Assembly: GCF_963676685.1 (NCBI RefSeq)
Contig: NC_092349.1
Coordinates: 58,883,431-58,947,430 of the forward strand
Direction: 5' to 3'
DNA length: 64,000 nt
Source: Mytilus edulis
Lineage: Eukaryota; Mollusca; Bivalvia; Mytilida; Mytilidae
Position numbers and translations under genes: made by a program. The first letter of the stretch is position 1. Every line of letters starts with the position of its first letter. This document shows positions 23,929 to 35,525 of this stretch, in pieces. The notes beneath the pieces were generated by a model. The model was not told the DNA's origin. It saw nothing but the letters and a program-made list of their open reading frames with translations, and made no database searches.

Positions 23929-24132
23929 TTAACTGAAGGGAAGAGTACCAACCTTTCCCAGACAATGGTAGACAGTGGCGTCCTCCCTGTTGGACTGTGG
24001 TGTCCACAGCCCTGAAGGAGTAGAACTCCTGTACTGTCCTAGCCATTTTAAATCTCTGTTATGTTGATATTTCTCATGTGGATGGGAAACAGTCGTATAC
24101 AGAGCATTCACTGAGAGAGGAGTTGCGGTCAT
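23929..24132 (-). CDS. Unidentified 67-residue reading frame, possible exon
   Basis: A 67-codon frame opens with ATG at 24132 and stops at 23929. Its composition is not repeat-like (SHPHEKYQHNRDLKWLGQ; SSTPSGLWTPQSNRED). A consensus-looking donor, TTAG|GTAAGAG, lies just downstream near 23914, after the stop, so the frame may end in an exon with a 3'UTR intron or the stop may be a frame error. I recognise no family. It stands out because neighbouring sequence is AT-rich and repetitive. No matching second exon was found. Treat as a candidate only. Confidence 0.3.
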   Translation of the reverse strand: MTATPLSVNALYTTVSHPHEKYQHNRDLKWLGQYRSSTPSGLWTPQSNREDATVYHCLGKVGTLPFS

Positions 24133-24389
24133 GTATAGGGGTAAGGGTCAAAAGGGTAGGAAATTTATCGGGTGTATTTTTGGTGGTAGGGATAGTTAGG
24201 TATGGGTTAAGGTTAAGGGTTAAGGTGAAAGGTGAAAGGTGAATTTTGTTAGTCAAGAGGGTGATGGGTCAAGTAGGTTATAGTTTAAGGTCTGTATGGG
24301 TCGTGCTTAAGTGAACGGTTGGGCTAAATTGAAGGATTGGGCTAAATTTCAGAGTAGGGCTGAAATTACAATATGTGTGTGATAGGACA

Positions 24390-25495
24390 GAGTGTGTGAG
24401 AGGAGAGAGTAGAGGAGAGTGTGTGTGAGAGGAGAGAGTAGAGGAGAGTGTGTGTGAGAGGAGAGAGTAGAGGAGAGTGTGTGTGAGAGGAGAGAGTAGT
24501 GGAGAGTGTGTGTGAGAGGAGAGAGTAGAGGAGAGGAGAGAGTAGAGGAGAGAGTGTGTGAAAGGAAAGAGTAGAGGAGAGAGTGTGTAAGCGGAGAGTA
24601 GAGGAGAGAGTGTGTGAGCAGAGAGAGTAGAGGAGACAGTGTGTGAGCAGAGAGTAGAGGAGAGAGTGTGTGAGCAGAGAGTAGAGGAGAGAGTGTGTGA
24701 GCGAGTAGAGGAGAGAGTGTGTGAGCGGAGAGAGTAGAGGAGAGAATGTGTGAGCGGATAGAGTAGAGGAGAGAGTGTGTGAGCAGAGAAAGTAGAGGAG
24801 CGAGTGTGTGAGCGGAGAGAGTAGAGGAGAGTGTGTGTGAGAGGAGAGCGTGTGTGGTAGAGACCGTGTGTGTGAGAGGAGAGAGTGTGTGAGCGGAGAG
24901 AGTAAAGTGTGTGTGAGAGGAGAGAGTAGAGGAGAGAGTGTGTGAGCGGAGAGAGAGTAGAGGAGAGAGTGTGTGAGCGGAGAGAGTAGAGGAGTGTGTG
25001 AGAGGAGATAGTGTGTGAGAGAGTAGAGGAACGAGTGTGTGAGAGGAGAGAGTAGAAGAGAGTGTGTGAGAGGAAAGAGTACAAGAGAGTGTGTGAGAGG
25101 AGAGTGTGAGTGTGTGAGGAGAGAGTGAGTGTGTGAGGAGATGCGAGAGAGAGAGATATTCCAGTATTCCAGTCTGTGTGTGATAGGAGAGAGTGTGTGA
25201 GAGGTGAGAGAGTGTGGTCTCTAGAAAGTGTGAGAGGAGAGAGAGACAGGTAATAGGATGAAAGTAGACAACCTGTGAGAGTAGAGTGTGAGAGTAGATA
25301 TAGTTTGAGCGTGGTGTGAGTGTAAGAGAAGAGAGTGTGAAAAGAGAGTGTGAGAGAAGTCACAGTGTGAGAAAAGAGAGTGTGAGAGAAGAGAGTGCGA
25401 AAGAAGAGAGAAGAGAGAGAGGAGTGCGAGTGTGAGAAGACAGAGTGCAAGAGAGAGAGAGAGAGAGTGTGTGAGGAGATGAGAGGGGAGAGAAT
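24390..25495. repeat. GA/GT-rich minisatellite
   Basis: About 1.1 kb built of variable units around GTGTGTGAGCGGAGAGAGTA followed by GAGGAGAGA, with a period near 28-38 bp and simple GAGA and GTGTGTG cores. The complementary strand is open for 390 codons (25450-24278), giving repeats of SHTLSSTLS. This is explained by the repeat composition, not by coding. A second overlapping open frame ends the array on the right. Confidence 0.85.
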
Positions 25496-27397
25496 ATGCG
25501 AGTTTCAGTGTAACAATATATTGTATTTGCATAAACACAAAATTGTATAAGACATAAGTCGAACAGACAAACAGACTTATGAAATCTTCTCTATTTAACC
25601 TATTAACCAATACAATATATGAGAGCAGACATACATGATTACACATCATTTCAACCATTTATAAATTGGACAGAAAATGTAAGTGCCGCAAAATATGAGA
25701 AAAAACGATAGAACACGAGATAAAAAGGTTTTTTTTTTTAATTTGGATGATGGATGTGTGGTCATTTACTATCTTAACAATGAGGAATATGTTCGATCGT
25801 CTTATAAACTCAAACACATGTTTCAAGGGTATTTTCATTTTTATCCTGAATAATTATGGATAAATATTTAATTGACAGTTTTTTTTAGCAAAGATTTTCC
25901 AAAAAACTTACTTCGTATTTCTGAATTTAATATACATTTGATAAAATAAATGATGCGAATTTTCGCGATACACACCGCAAAGGGAAGACAGATGAGACAT
26001 CAAATTAACTAATCCAGATTATAATTTTGAAAGGAAGTTGTGTAAGAATAATACTGAGTTGGCGACTTCTAAATCATATTGTTTCGGCACCACCATTTGG
26101 ATTAAAGTTTTAAAGTTTCGTTTTGAGTTTTCCTATTGCATCTGCTTCACGGGTTTAAATATTAAAATTTATTCCAAAGATGTGTAGTTTATTGTATAAT
26201 TGATTCATTGTTAAATGTGAGTCTGTAGAATTGAAGCATAAAGTTACCATTGCGTAGTGGATACACAACCACACTTTGGATTGTTCATGGAATTAAATGA
26301 CTGAAATATTCCTATAATGAAAGCAGAGACTTTCGGCAAATAATTTTAATATAATTTCGAAAATGAAAACTTTTAAAGTGAAACTGTTAGATCAACATTT
26401 AAAGAGTGAAGGGGAAATATAGTTTAGGACTCAAAATGTTACACAGGGGCAGTAACAATATAGCATTATCAACATGTTTCTATTACTAATCTCATATATA
26501 AAATATTGAATAAAAAAAAGTTCCTGCATTAATTCATGTTTACCGATTTGACTCCAATTTCATATTTGATGTAAAACATACTATAATGTATATCCAAATC
26601 ACAATAAGTCTGAAAAATAAACAATTAAAAATGCAAGGACTCCATAATATCAAACAGCATTTCGTGTGTATTTTATTTTGGACGCAATCTAATTAACCTC
26701 CGAGATGACTGACGGTCACACAACCCGATATAAACATATCAATATTCCACTTTCATCAATGATTGATCAAAAAGAAATATTATATTTGAATTTGGTGTAT
26801 ATCTGTAAGTTAATGTCCCTATAAATTTCTCGCATTGTTATTATAAGTTATATTATCCGTCCACTATGCACATCCTATATCAAGTGATTTAAATGGTCAG
26901 TTATTATTTTAAAACAAGGCAAAATATAGGACAATGGTGTCACTGACTGGGTTCAGTATCTTAACAAGTACCAGCAATAAAAAAAATGTTATGTGTAGTG
27001 AATTGGATCATACTTTAATTGTCGAATAAGAAACTGAAGTGAGCACTTTTGTTATAAGCAAGATCCATATGCGTATAAAATATCAGAAAATAAGAAGGGA
27101 GAGCATAACAACATCAAGCTTACAGAAGATGATTCGATTCTCGTTTTTGCCTTGGTATTGTCTGTTCGTTTTTTAATCGCAAAGGGAAAGGTGCAAGTCG
27201 CATGCATTCATGTCTAGAATGTTGAAATTTATTTTTATACAGATTCTGATTCCGATTCAATATTTTATTAAAGTCTCCCCACTTGTATGACATTATACAT
27301 TCTAATACACATATAACACATTGCGTATAACATAAAACATTGGAATACATATAAGACATATTCTATATTAAAAAAAAAGTAAAATATCATAAGCTTA
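25496..27397. other. Intergenic DNA, no gene seen
   Basis: AT-rich, without recognisable exons. 27240-27360 contains a short imperfect duplication of a 'cattatacattctaatacacatat' type segment. Confidence 0.4.
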
Positions 27398-30300
27398 CAC
27401 TACAAACTCCTCAGAGTCTGCATTGACCAGTTTTTGTGCTCGACCAGTAAAATCGAGCACACATTTTACTCGACTAGTCTCGACATTGTCTCGACTGTAC
27501 TTAACTGTACTTAAGTGTACTCGACTAGGTCTCGACTTTACTTAATTAGTCTGATTCAGTACTTGATGATCTTTGTGTAGTCTGAAATGGTCTTGACCAA
27601 GGCTCGACCTGTCTCGACCTGTCTTGACTAGTCTCGACCTGTCTCGACTCAGTCTCAACCAGTTTCGACCTGTCTCGACTAGTCTTGACCTTCAAATTTA
27701 GTTTTGACTGGTGTAAATCAGCCCATCTAACTAAATTAAATATTGATCTTAAAAAATTCAAGCTTATTAGGTAGTTTGATTTATTGCTGTGAAATGAAAG
27801 AATTTAATTTTACAATATGTAAAAAAAAATTATTATATAAAAATTCAGATAGTACACTTTAATTTTTTTAATAACTTTTTCAAATCAACTTGGATTTGCA
27901 TCAAACTATGCAGCTATCTTACATATATATCAAGCTTACTGAATCCCATTTCATTTAGTTTTTTGTTGTATTGCTGTAAAATTTAAGAATTAAAGTAATC
28001 TTGGTATAAAAAGCTAGGATTTGCAATTCGTACAAAATAGAGATAGTACACTTTAATTTATTTAATAACTTTTTCAAATCAACTTGGATTTTCATCAAAC
28101 TATGCAGCTATCTTACATATATATCAAGCTTACTGAATCCCATTTCATTTAGTTTTTTGTTGTATTGCTGTAAAATTTAAGAATTAAAGTAATCTTGGTA
28201 TAAAAAGCTAGGATTTGCAATTCGGACAAAATAGAGATAGCACACTTTAATTTTTTTTATAACTTTTTCAAATCAACTTGGATTTGCATCAAACTATGCA
28301 GCTATCTTACATTTATATCAAGCTTACTGAATCCCATTTCATTTAGTTTTTTGTTGTATTGCTGTAAAATTTAAGAATTAAATTAATCTAGGTCAAAAAA
28401 GCTAGAATTTGCAGTTCGAACAAAATAGAGATAGTACACTTTAAGCTTTTTAATAACTTTTTCAAATCAACTTGGATTTTATTAAAACTATATAGCTACC
28501 TTGGTGATCTTACTAAATCCCAGGTTGTTATGAAGTTTGAAAATATATTTTTGTCAAATTTAATGACATGACACTATACATGATTTAATTACATCAGTAC
28601 ACGTGAGTTTTACAGGTAAAAAGAAAGCCCTACTTTTCTTAAACTTGTGTATTACTTATCTAGTGAATTAAAAGCCCTGCGATTTAGATTTAACAGGATG
28701 TTGCAACTTTGAATAAATGTTATTTAGAATTTAAAACTCTCTGGTAGATGTGATCTTTTTAATAAGTTTGCCCCAAGCAGAAGGTATTGCTTTATAAATC
28801 ACCACAAATCAGAAGAACTATTTTAATAATTTCTAATGTTTCATCCCTTTTTGATATATTTATATAGTGTATATCAAAAGGAATAAAACATTAAAGGAAT
28901 TATATTAATATTTTATGTATACTTTTTCCCAAATTATGAGAAAAGATATATTTCTAATATCGTAGCTTTTTGACCTAGGTTAATTAAATTCTTAAATTTG
29001 ACAGAAATACACCAAACAAAATAACAACCTATGATTCAGTAAGATCAATATATTGCAAAGATATTTGTAGAGTTTGATGAAAATCTAAGTTGATTTGAAA
29101 AAGTTATGAAAGAAATTAAAGTGTACCATCTCTATTTTGTCAAAACTGCAAATCCTAGCTTTTTTTACCTAGATTAAATTAATTCTTAAATTTGACAGCA
29201 ATACAACAAACTTTATAACAACCTGGGATTCAGTAAGAAGAATACATCACCAAGGTAGCTATATAGTTTCAATAAAATCCAAGTTGAATTTAAAAAGTTA
29301 TAAAAAAAATTAAAGTGTACTATCTCTATTTTGTTCGAACTGCAAATTCTAGCTTTTTTGACCTAGATTAATTTAATTCTTAAATTTGACAGCAATACAA
29401 CAAAAAACAAAATGACCTGGGATTTAGTAAGCTTAGTATACATTTAAGATAGCTGCATAGTTTGATGAAAATCCAAGTTGATTTGAAAAAGTTATTAAAA
29501 AAATTAAAGTGTACTATCTCTATTTTGTCCGAATTGCAAATCCTAGCTTTTTTTACCAAGATTACTTTAATCCATAAATTTTACAGCAATGCAACAAAAA
29601 ACTAAATGAAATGGGATTCAGTAAGCTTGATATATATGTAAGATAGCTGCATAGGTTGATGCAAATCCAAATTGATTTGAAAATGTTATTAAAAAAATTA
29701 AAGTGTACTATCTCTATTTTGTCCGAATTGCAAATCCTAGCTTTTTATACCAAGATTACTTTAATTCTTAAATTTTAAAGCAATACAACAAAAAACTAAA
29801 TGAAATGGGATTATGTAAGCTTGATATATATGTAAGATAGCTGCATAGTTTGATGCAAATCCAAGTTGATTTGAAAAAGTTATTAAAAAAATTAAAGTGT
29901 ACTATCTCTATTTTGTCCGAATTGCAAATCCTAGCTTTTTATACCAAGATTACTTTAATTCTTAAATTTTAAAGCAATACAACAAAAAACTAAATGAAAT
30001 GGGATTCAGTAAGCTTGATATATATGTAAGATAGCTGCATAGTTTGATGAATATCCAAGTTGATTTGAAAAAGTTATTTAAAAAATTAAAGTGTACTATC
30101 TCTATTTTGTCCGAATTGCAAATCCTAGCTTTTTTTACAAAAATTACTTTAATTCTTAAATTTTACAGCAATACAACAAAAAACTAAATGAAATGGGATT
30201 CAGTAAGCTTGATATATATCTAAGATATCTGCATAGTTTGATGAAAATCCAAGTTGATTTGAAAAAGTTATAAAAAAAATTAAAGATGCCTATCTGAATT

Positions 30301-30734
30301 TTTATATAATAATTTTTTTTTTACATATTGTAAAATTAAATTCTTTCATTTCACAGCAATAAATCAAACTACCTTATAAGCTTGAATTTTTTAAGATCAA
30401 TATTTAATTTAGTTAGATGGGCTGATTTACACCAGTCAAAACTAAATTTGAAGGTCAAGACTAGTCGAGACAGGTCGAGACTGGTTAAGACTGAGTCGAG
30501 ACTAGTCAAGACAGGTCGAGACAGGTCGAGCCTTGGTCAAGACCATTTCAGACTACACAAAGATCATCAAGTACTGAATCAGACTAATTAAGTAAAGTCC
30601 AGACCTAGTCGAGTACACTTAAGTACAGTTAGTACAGTCGAGACAATGTCGAGACTAGTCGAGTAAAATGTGTGCTTGATTTTACTGGTCGAGCACAAAA
30701 ACTGGTCAATTCAGACTCTGAGGAGTTTGTAGTG
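27398..30734. mobile_element. 3.3-kb foldback transposon with 194-bp tandem repeats in inverted arms
   Basis: The ends are CACTACAAACTCCTCAGAGT and its inverse, each flanked by TTA (27395-27397 and 30735-30737). The outer ~380 bp of each arm match closely and contain clustered GTCTCGACCTGTC-type repeats. Inward, each arm carries tandem 194-bp units in opposite orientation: landmarks at 27851, 28045, 28239 and 28433 on the left, and at 29121, 29315, 29509, 29703, 29897 and 30091 on the right. The fold centre is a palindrome near 28838-28895. Matching ~70-codon frames on both arms (27761-27546 and 30382-30591) are symmetric copies, not genes. There is no transposase. The TTA duplication suggests a Harbinger-type transposase in trans (inference). 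Confidence 0.8.
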
Positions 30735-30737
30735 TTA

Positions 30738-32489
30738 AATTCTAAACTATATACAAGTGCCATCCTTTTAAGAATATGTACATAAATTCCACCGCGTGCT
30801 TAGCGAAGCAACGATTAATTTTTGTCTTAGTCTTTGATAATACCTGATTGGATCAAAGCAATTACAGCTTGCAGTCGAGTCAATCACGATTCCACGAGAT
30901 TGCAAGGTTTTAGGTCGTGTTTCTGTTCATCTTATATTGATCAACAAATCCATTGGAAGGAAGACATTGACAAATTGATTCAAAAAAGACTTTGGTCAGT
31001 GTCCGTATAAACGGATCTTGAGGCTTGCGTGAATGATTAGCGACGTTAACATGGCAGCTTCACTGTGAGTTCATAGACTGCATGCAATTTATGTAGAATG
31101 GAGATTTGAAGGTTACGTCCTTTCTAAGAAGAAAATTCAAAGCTAGGGATAAAGAGAAAAAAATCAAAAGTAGCATATCGCATACATTACGATATACCGG
31201 TATCATAAAGTTTATCTAGATAAGCGGAGAAATGTCCATGCTAAAATATATAGAGAGATGAATATATGAAATGTAAATTATCAACAGTTTCAATTCAACA
31301 CTTATTTGTGTCAGACCCTACGTCAACCTATTCGATAAAAGTACGATCTTAAACCCATTATGTAAACAATAGCATAAAGCTCAAGGCGAGAAAATAAAAT
31401 AAAAATCCAATGAATACACACCAAAAATGTACATTGCTATAGTAGATCATAGTAAGTTGAAAGGTGATTAGGTAGAATTTCGAGATACAAGTTTTCATTA
31501 GCTAAACAAACGTAATCACTTTCTCATATCATAAATATAAACGTCCATTGTGCTATATATTAAAGTTCAATAAGAGGAATTTAAAAGTATTATCATTTCG
31601 TCCTTTACTTAAAAAAAACTATCTATAACTACGACATTTAATCGATGACCTTGCTACCTTTCTCAAAGCCGCAGACTATTGAACTTTACTAGCTGAAAGA
31701 ACACATGCAGTTCGTCTGGAAACTCGCACTTCAAAGTGTTGAATTTTGCATATATTTTATACGGTTTTTTTTTCTATCTTGAAAAGAATTTGCCTAGGAA
31801 ATTTCATAATAAATATTTTCATATAAAAGTATTGCATATATTCTTTTATTTACAATGCAGACAACTATCCATGTTAAACCAAATGCCAAACATATGATCC
31901 ATTACAGGTCACCGCATAGCTTTCATTTATAATAAAAACAAATTATATCGTATAGTAAGCTATAACGAGCCCGGGTGAAAAAATGTGAAGACAATACTGA
32001 AGGTCTGATTAATATATACTACAAAGATAAATGAAAAACAACAATGACGGTAATCACCAAACGGTGACAATTAAAACAGGGTTTGGAACTGGCACACACA
32101 GAATGTGGCGGCGTTAAACATTATGTGCTCAACTCTTTACCTTTAAATCTAAGACAATGGTGTTTCCATGGTTACATAATAACATATATAGGAGAAAGTT
32201 GTAAGCATCAGGCGGTCAATCGAACAGAGTCGGACTTAGGTCGATACAAAGCACGAACTGCAGATAACAATTACGCAAAAGACAAAATGTCAAAATCTAA
32301 TATTTATACCTTTTTTATAATTCGGTAGAAAAATTAAGAAATAACTTTCTTATTGATTGCAGAATATCTTTTATCTTGTGTTGTAGTTGAGGAAACATCT
32401 TAAATATCACATGGCATAATTTGAAATATTACGGTCAATTGACAACCGGTCAGACTTTAATCCCAATTATTAAACAGGTTGACGTTCTT
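30738..32489. other. Intergenic DNA, no gene seen
   Basis: Unassigned. An open frame at 32083-32328 (+) has no recognisable homology or splice context. No repeat was recognised by eye. Confidence 0.35.
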
Positions 32490-33550
32490 TATCGAGACGT
32501 AAGTTCATAATGTAGATCGTCGACTATTTAATGAAAGTATGTAAATACTACCCTTGGTAGATATACTATAGGTAACATTGAATGAACGTGAACTTATTAA
32601 AATAACTTGTGAGCTCAATATGGAAGTAGACCTTAGTAAGCTAATAATAACACATATTACCTGTTGAATTTATTCACTTAGTATAGTGTTGTCATAATTA
32701 TTAAAAGTTCATAATGTAGACCGCCGCCTATTTATAATAAAATTGACATATAAAAATATGTAAATACTACCGCTCGTTGATATAATAGGTAACTTTGAAT
32801 AAACGTGAACAAATCAAAGTAGCTTGTGAGCTCAACGTAGAACCTTATTGTGGTAAGCAAATTATCATTCAATTATACCTGTTGCATCAACTCTCTCCAA
32901 TTTTGTCTTATTTATTTAGTATAAAAAGTTTTTAATCAGTATGCATGTATGTGAGTTGATAATGAATACCGTCGTCTATTAATAAAATACTACCTCTCAT
33001 AACATAGAATTTTAGTTCTCACATCAAAATAGCTTGTTAGCTCAATGTGGAACTAGACATTGGTAAGCAAAGTATTATTCACTTATACCTGTTGCATCAA
33101 CTCTCTCCACGTTTGCCTTAATTGCTAGTATCAAAGTTTTTTTTATCAGTACGTGAGTTGATAATGTAGACCGTCGTCTATTAATTAAATAAACATATAA
33201 AAGTATGTAAATACTACAGTAACCTCTCATGATGAATTTAAGTTATCACATCAATATAGCTCGTTTAGTTCAATGAGGAACTCGACTCTGGTAAGCAAAG
33301 TATCATTCAGTTATAACTGTTGCATTAATTCTCTCCAATTTTGTCTTATTTTTTAATATAAATATTCTTCATCGTAATTTGATAATGTAAACCGTCGTCT
33401 ATCAAAATATTTAACATCATATAAAAGTATGTAAATATACTACCTCTCGTAGTTAAAACTCGGTTACATTGTATTAACGTGAACATATCAAAATTGCTTG
33501 TGAGCTCAATGTGGATCTGGACTCTGGTAAGCTTATAAGTAAACGGATTA
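32490..33550 (+). repeat. Decayed tandem array, about 200-250-bp units
   Basis: Five diverged copies share the order: GTAGACCGTCGTCTATT, AAAGTATGTAAATACTAC, a GTGAGCTCAATGTGGA stretch, then CTGGTAAGC. Landmarks lie at about 32512, 32715, 32964, 33165 and 33386 (spacings 203, 249, 201 and 221). Confidence 0.65.
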
Positions 33551-34259
33551 TCATAATACAAGTAGTCCGAAAGATAAACTTTTGAACTATACAATATATG
33601 CTTATTTGGCATAAACATAATAAATATAAAAATTGTTGATTTAAGTATAGTTTTAAGAAGACAAATTGGAATAAATACAGTTATTTCATGTTGTTATCGG
33701 CAATTTTAATTTGTTAAATTCAAATATCTAACTACTATTATTGAATGTGTTTTAACAGACCAGAGACGTAAAATGCAGAGTTATTTTCCAATCAAATTAC
33801 CAAGTAGAAATAAGAAGTTTCTACAGCAGCCACTATACATAAGAAGTAACGTAATCTTTTTACGATATAATTTATTTGTAAATTTCAATTTAGAACTCTT
33901 TGTAAAAATACTAAAGCTAGGCTTTTTTTGTCTATTTTGTTGTGAGCTTTTTATTTTGAAATGCAGACACTTTTTTTTTATAATTTTGCCTTCCTAACTT
34001 TTATCGAGACCATAGACAATGGTGTAACGATCCTCCTTAACAGTTGGCGGGGATCTCGAGCAAATTTGGTGGTAACCGTTAGCAGACGTGTTTTGAGAGA
34101 ATTCCTGGTTAAGTTTATTCGGTTACATCATACTTTGTTATTTATTTTACAAATAGTAAAAAAAACGTATTTAATGTTTAGGTGTGATAATAAAAAAATA
34201 GTAATAGTATTGGAAAAAGTAAAGGATTGAACAACGCCTACGCAGATAGACGAAAAAGA
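33551..34259. other. Unassigned DNA between repeat arrays
   Basis: Short open frames at 33773-33997 and 33961-34230 are AT-rich and unrecognised. A segment at 34241-34286 lies between a CGCAG and a GTAAGTT and could be a tiny exon, but nothing supports it further. Confidence 0.25.
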
Positions 34260-34299
34260 TTGGAGGAGCAGCGAAACATATTTTAATGGTAAGTTAAAA

Positions 34300-35350
34300 A
34301 AAAAAAAAACAGCTGCGCCATGAGCGCATGATACGCTCGACGCCCGACGTCTTGTGTGGAAGTTTTATGCAATAATCATAAATAGTTTCTGAGAAAGTTT
34401 TAAGCAATAACCATATATTGTTTTTGAGACACAGCGGGACATGTGAAACCCCAAACCCTGTTTTTTTTTTTTTTACAAAATATCACTAAAATAAAATTTT
34501 GAATCAAAACCAAAAAGTATACAGATCTTTAGATTAATATAACAAAGAAGTGTGTAAAGTTTTAAGCAATAATCATAAATTATTTTTGAGATACGGCGCG
34601 ACATGACGTAAAACAAAACCTCCCCTGTTTAAAAAAATACTCAATAACTCCAAAATAAAATTTTGAATCATCACCAAAAAGTATACAGATCTTTAGATTA
34701 ATATAACAAAGAAGTGTGTAAAGTTTTAAGCAATAATCATAAATTGTTTTTGAGATACGGCACAACATGTAAAAAAAACCTCCCCCTTTTTTACAAAATA
34801 CTCAATATCTCAAAAATGAAATTTTGAATCATCACCAAAAAGTATACAGATCTTTAGATTAATATAATAAAGAAGTGTGTAAAGTTTTAAGCAATAATCA
34901 TTAATCGTTTTTGAGATATGGTGCGACATGTAAAAAACCCTCCCCCTTTTTTACAAAATACTCAAATAACTAAAAAATAAAATTTTGAATCATCACCAAA
35001 AAGTATACAGATATTAAGATCAATATAACTAAGAAGTGTTTAAAGTTTTAAGCCATAATCAAGATTCGTTTTTGAGATACGGTGCGACATGTGAAAAAAA
35101 CACACCCCTGTTTTAGTTACAAAGTGCCGTAACTCAAAAAGTTTCAATCTTATTTTCACCAAAAAGTAAACAGATCATTTGACCATCATAAGAAACAACT
35201 TTGTTAAGTTTCATGAAATTTGGATAAGTCGTTCTCAAGTTACGGTGCGACATGTTTACGCCGGACAGACAGACGGACGGACAGACAGACGGACGGACAC
35301 CGGACATTTGTATACCATAATACCATAATTTTGACGGGCGTATAAAAAGC
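34300..35350 (+). mobile_element. Pearl-like element: about 161-bp core repeats plus ACGG microsatellite
   Basis: About five tandem cores share AAAAAGTATACAGATC, then AAGTTTTAAGCAATAATCAT and GAGATACGG(T/C)GCGACATG. Landmarks at 34518, 34681, 34842, 35003 and 35166 give spacings of 163, 161, 161 and 163. The array is followed by a CGGACAGACAGACGG-type microsatellite (35263-35300) and a unique 3' flank ending TTGACGGGCGTATAAAAAG. Core repeats followed by an ACGG microsatellite and a 3' flank is the described layout of bivalve pearl elements, thought to be non-autonomous Helitron/Helentron relatives. The family identification is from memory of that layout. Confidence 0.7.
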
Positions 35351-35525
35351 AGATACAATAAAAAAAATCAAAAACAATAACAAACCAATCACATCTATTG
35401 TAAAGGCCAACGTAACTTTGGACGATTCAGGAGGACGTTTATTCTCATAGCAACCGAAAGATTTTAACGTATGGTACAACACTTTTAGCGGGGAAATAGG
35501 TTTTGCGATAGGGAAACTATAAATA

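Noticed and set aside
24278-25450. 390-residue Ser/His/Leu/Thr-rich protein on the minus strand
   Set aside because: It lies wholly in the GA/GT minisatellite; the repeat has no stop in this frame and there are no splice or start features.
34241-34290. Possible 46-bp exon between CGCAG and GTAAGTT
   Set aside because: Only the splice-like borders support it; there is no partner exon or conserved protein.
35240-35482. 80-codon minus-strand frame overlapping the end of the pearl-like element
   Set aside because: Its second half is the microsatellite and 3' flank of the element, so the frame is a chance junction.
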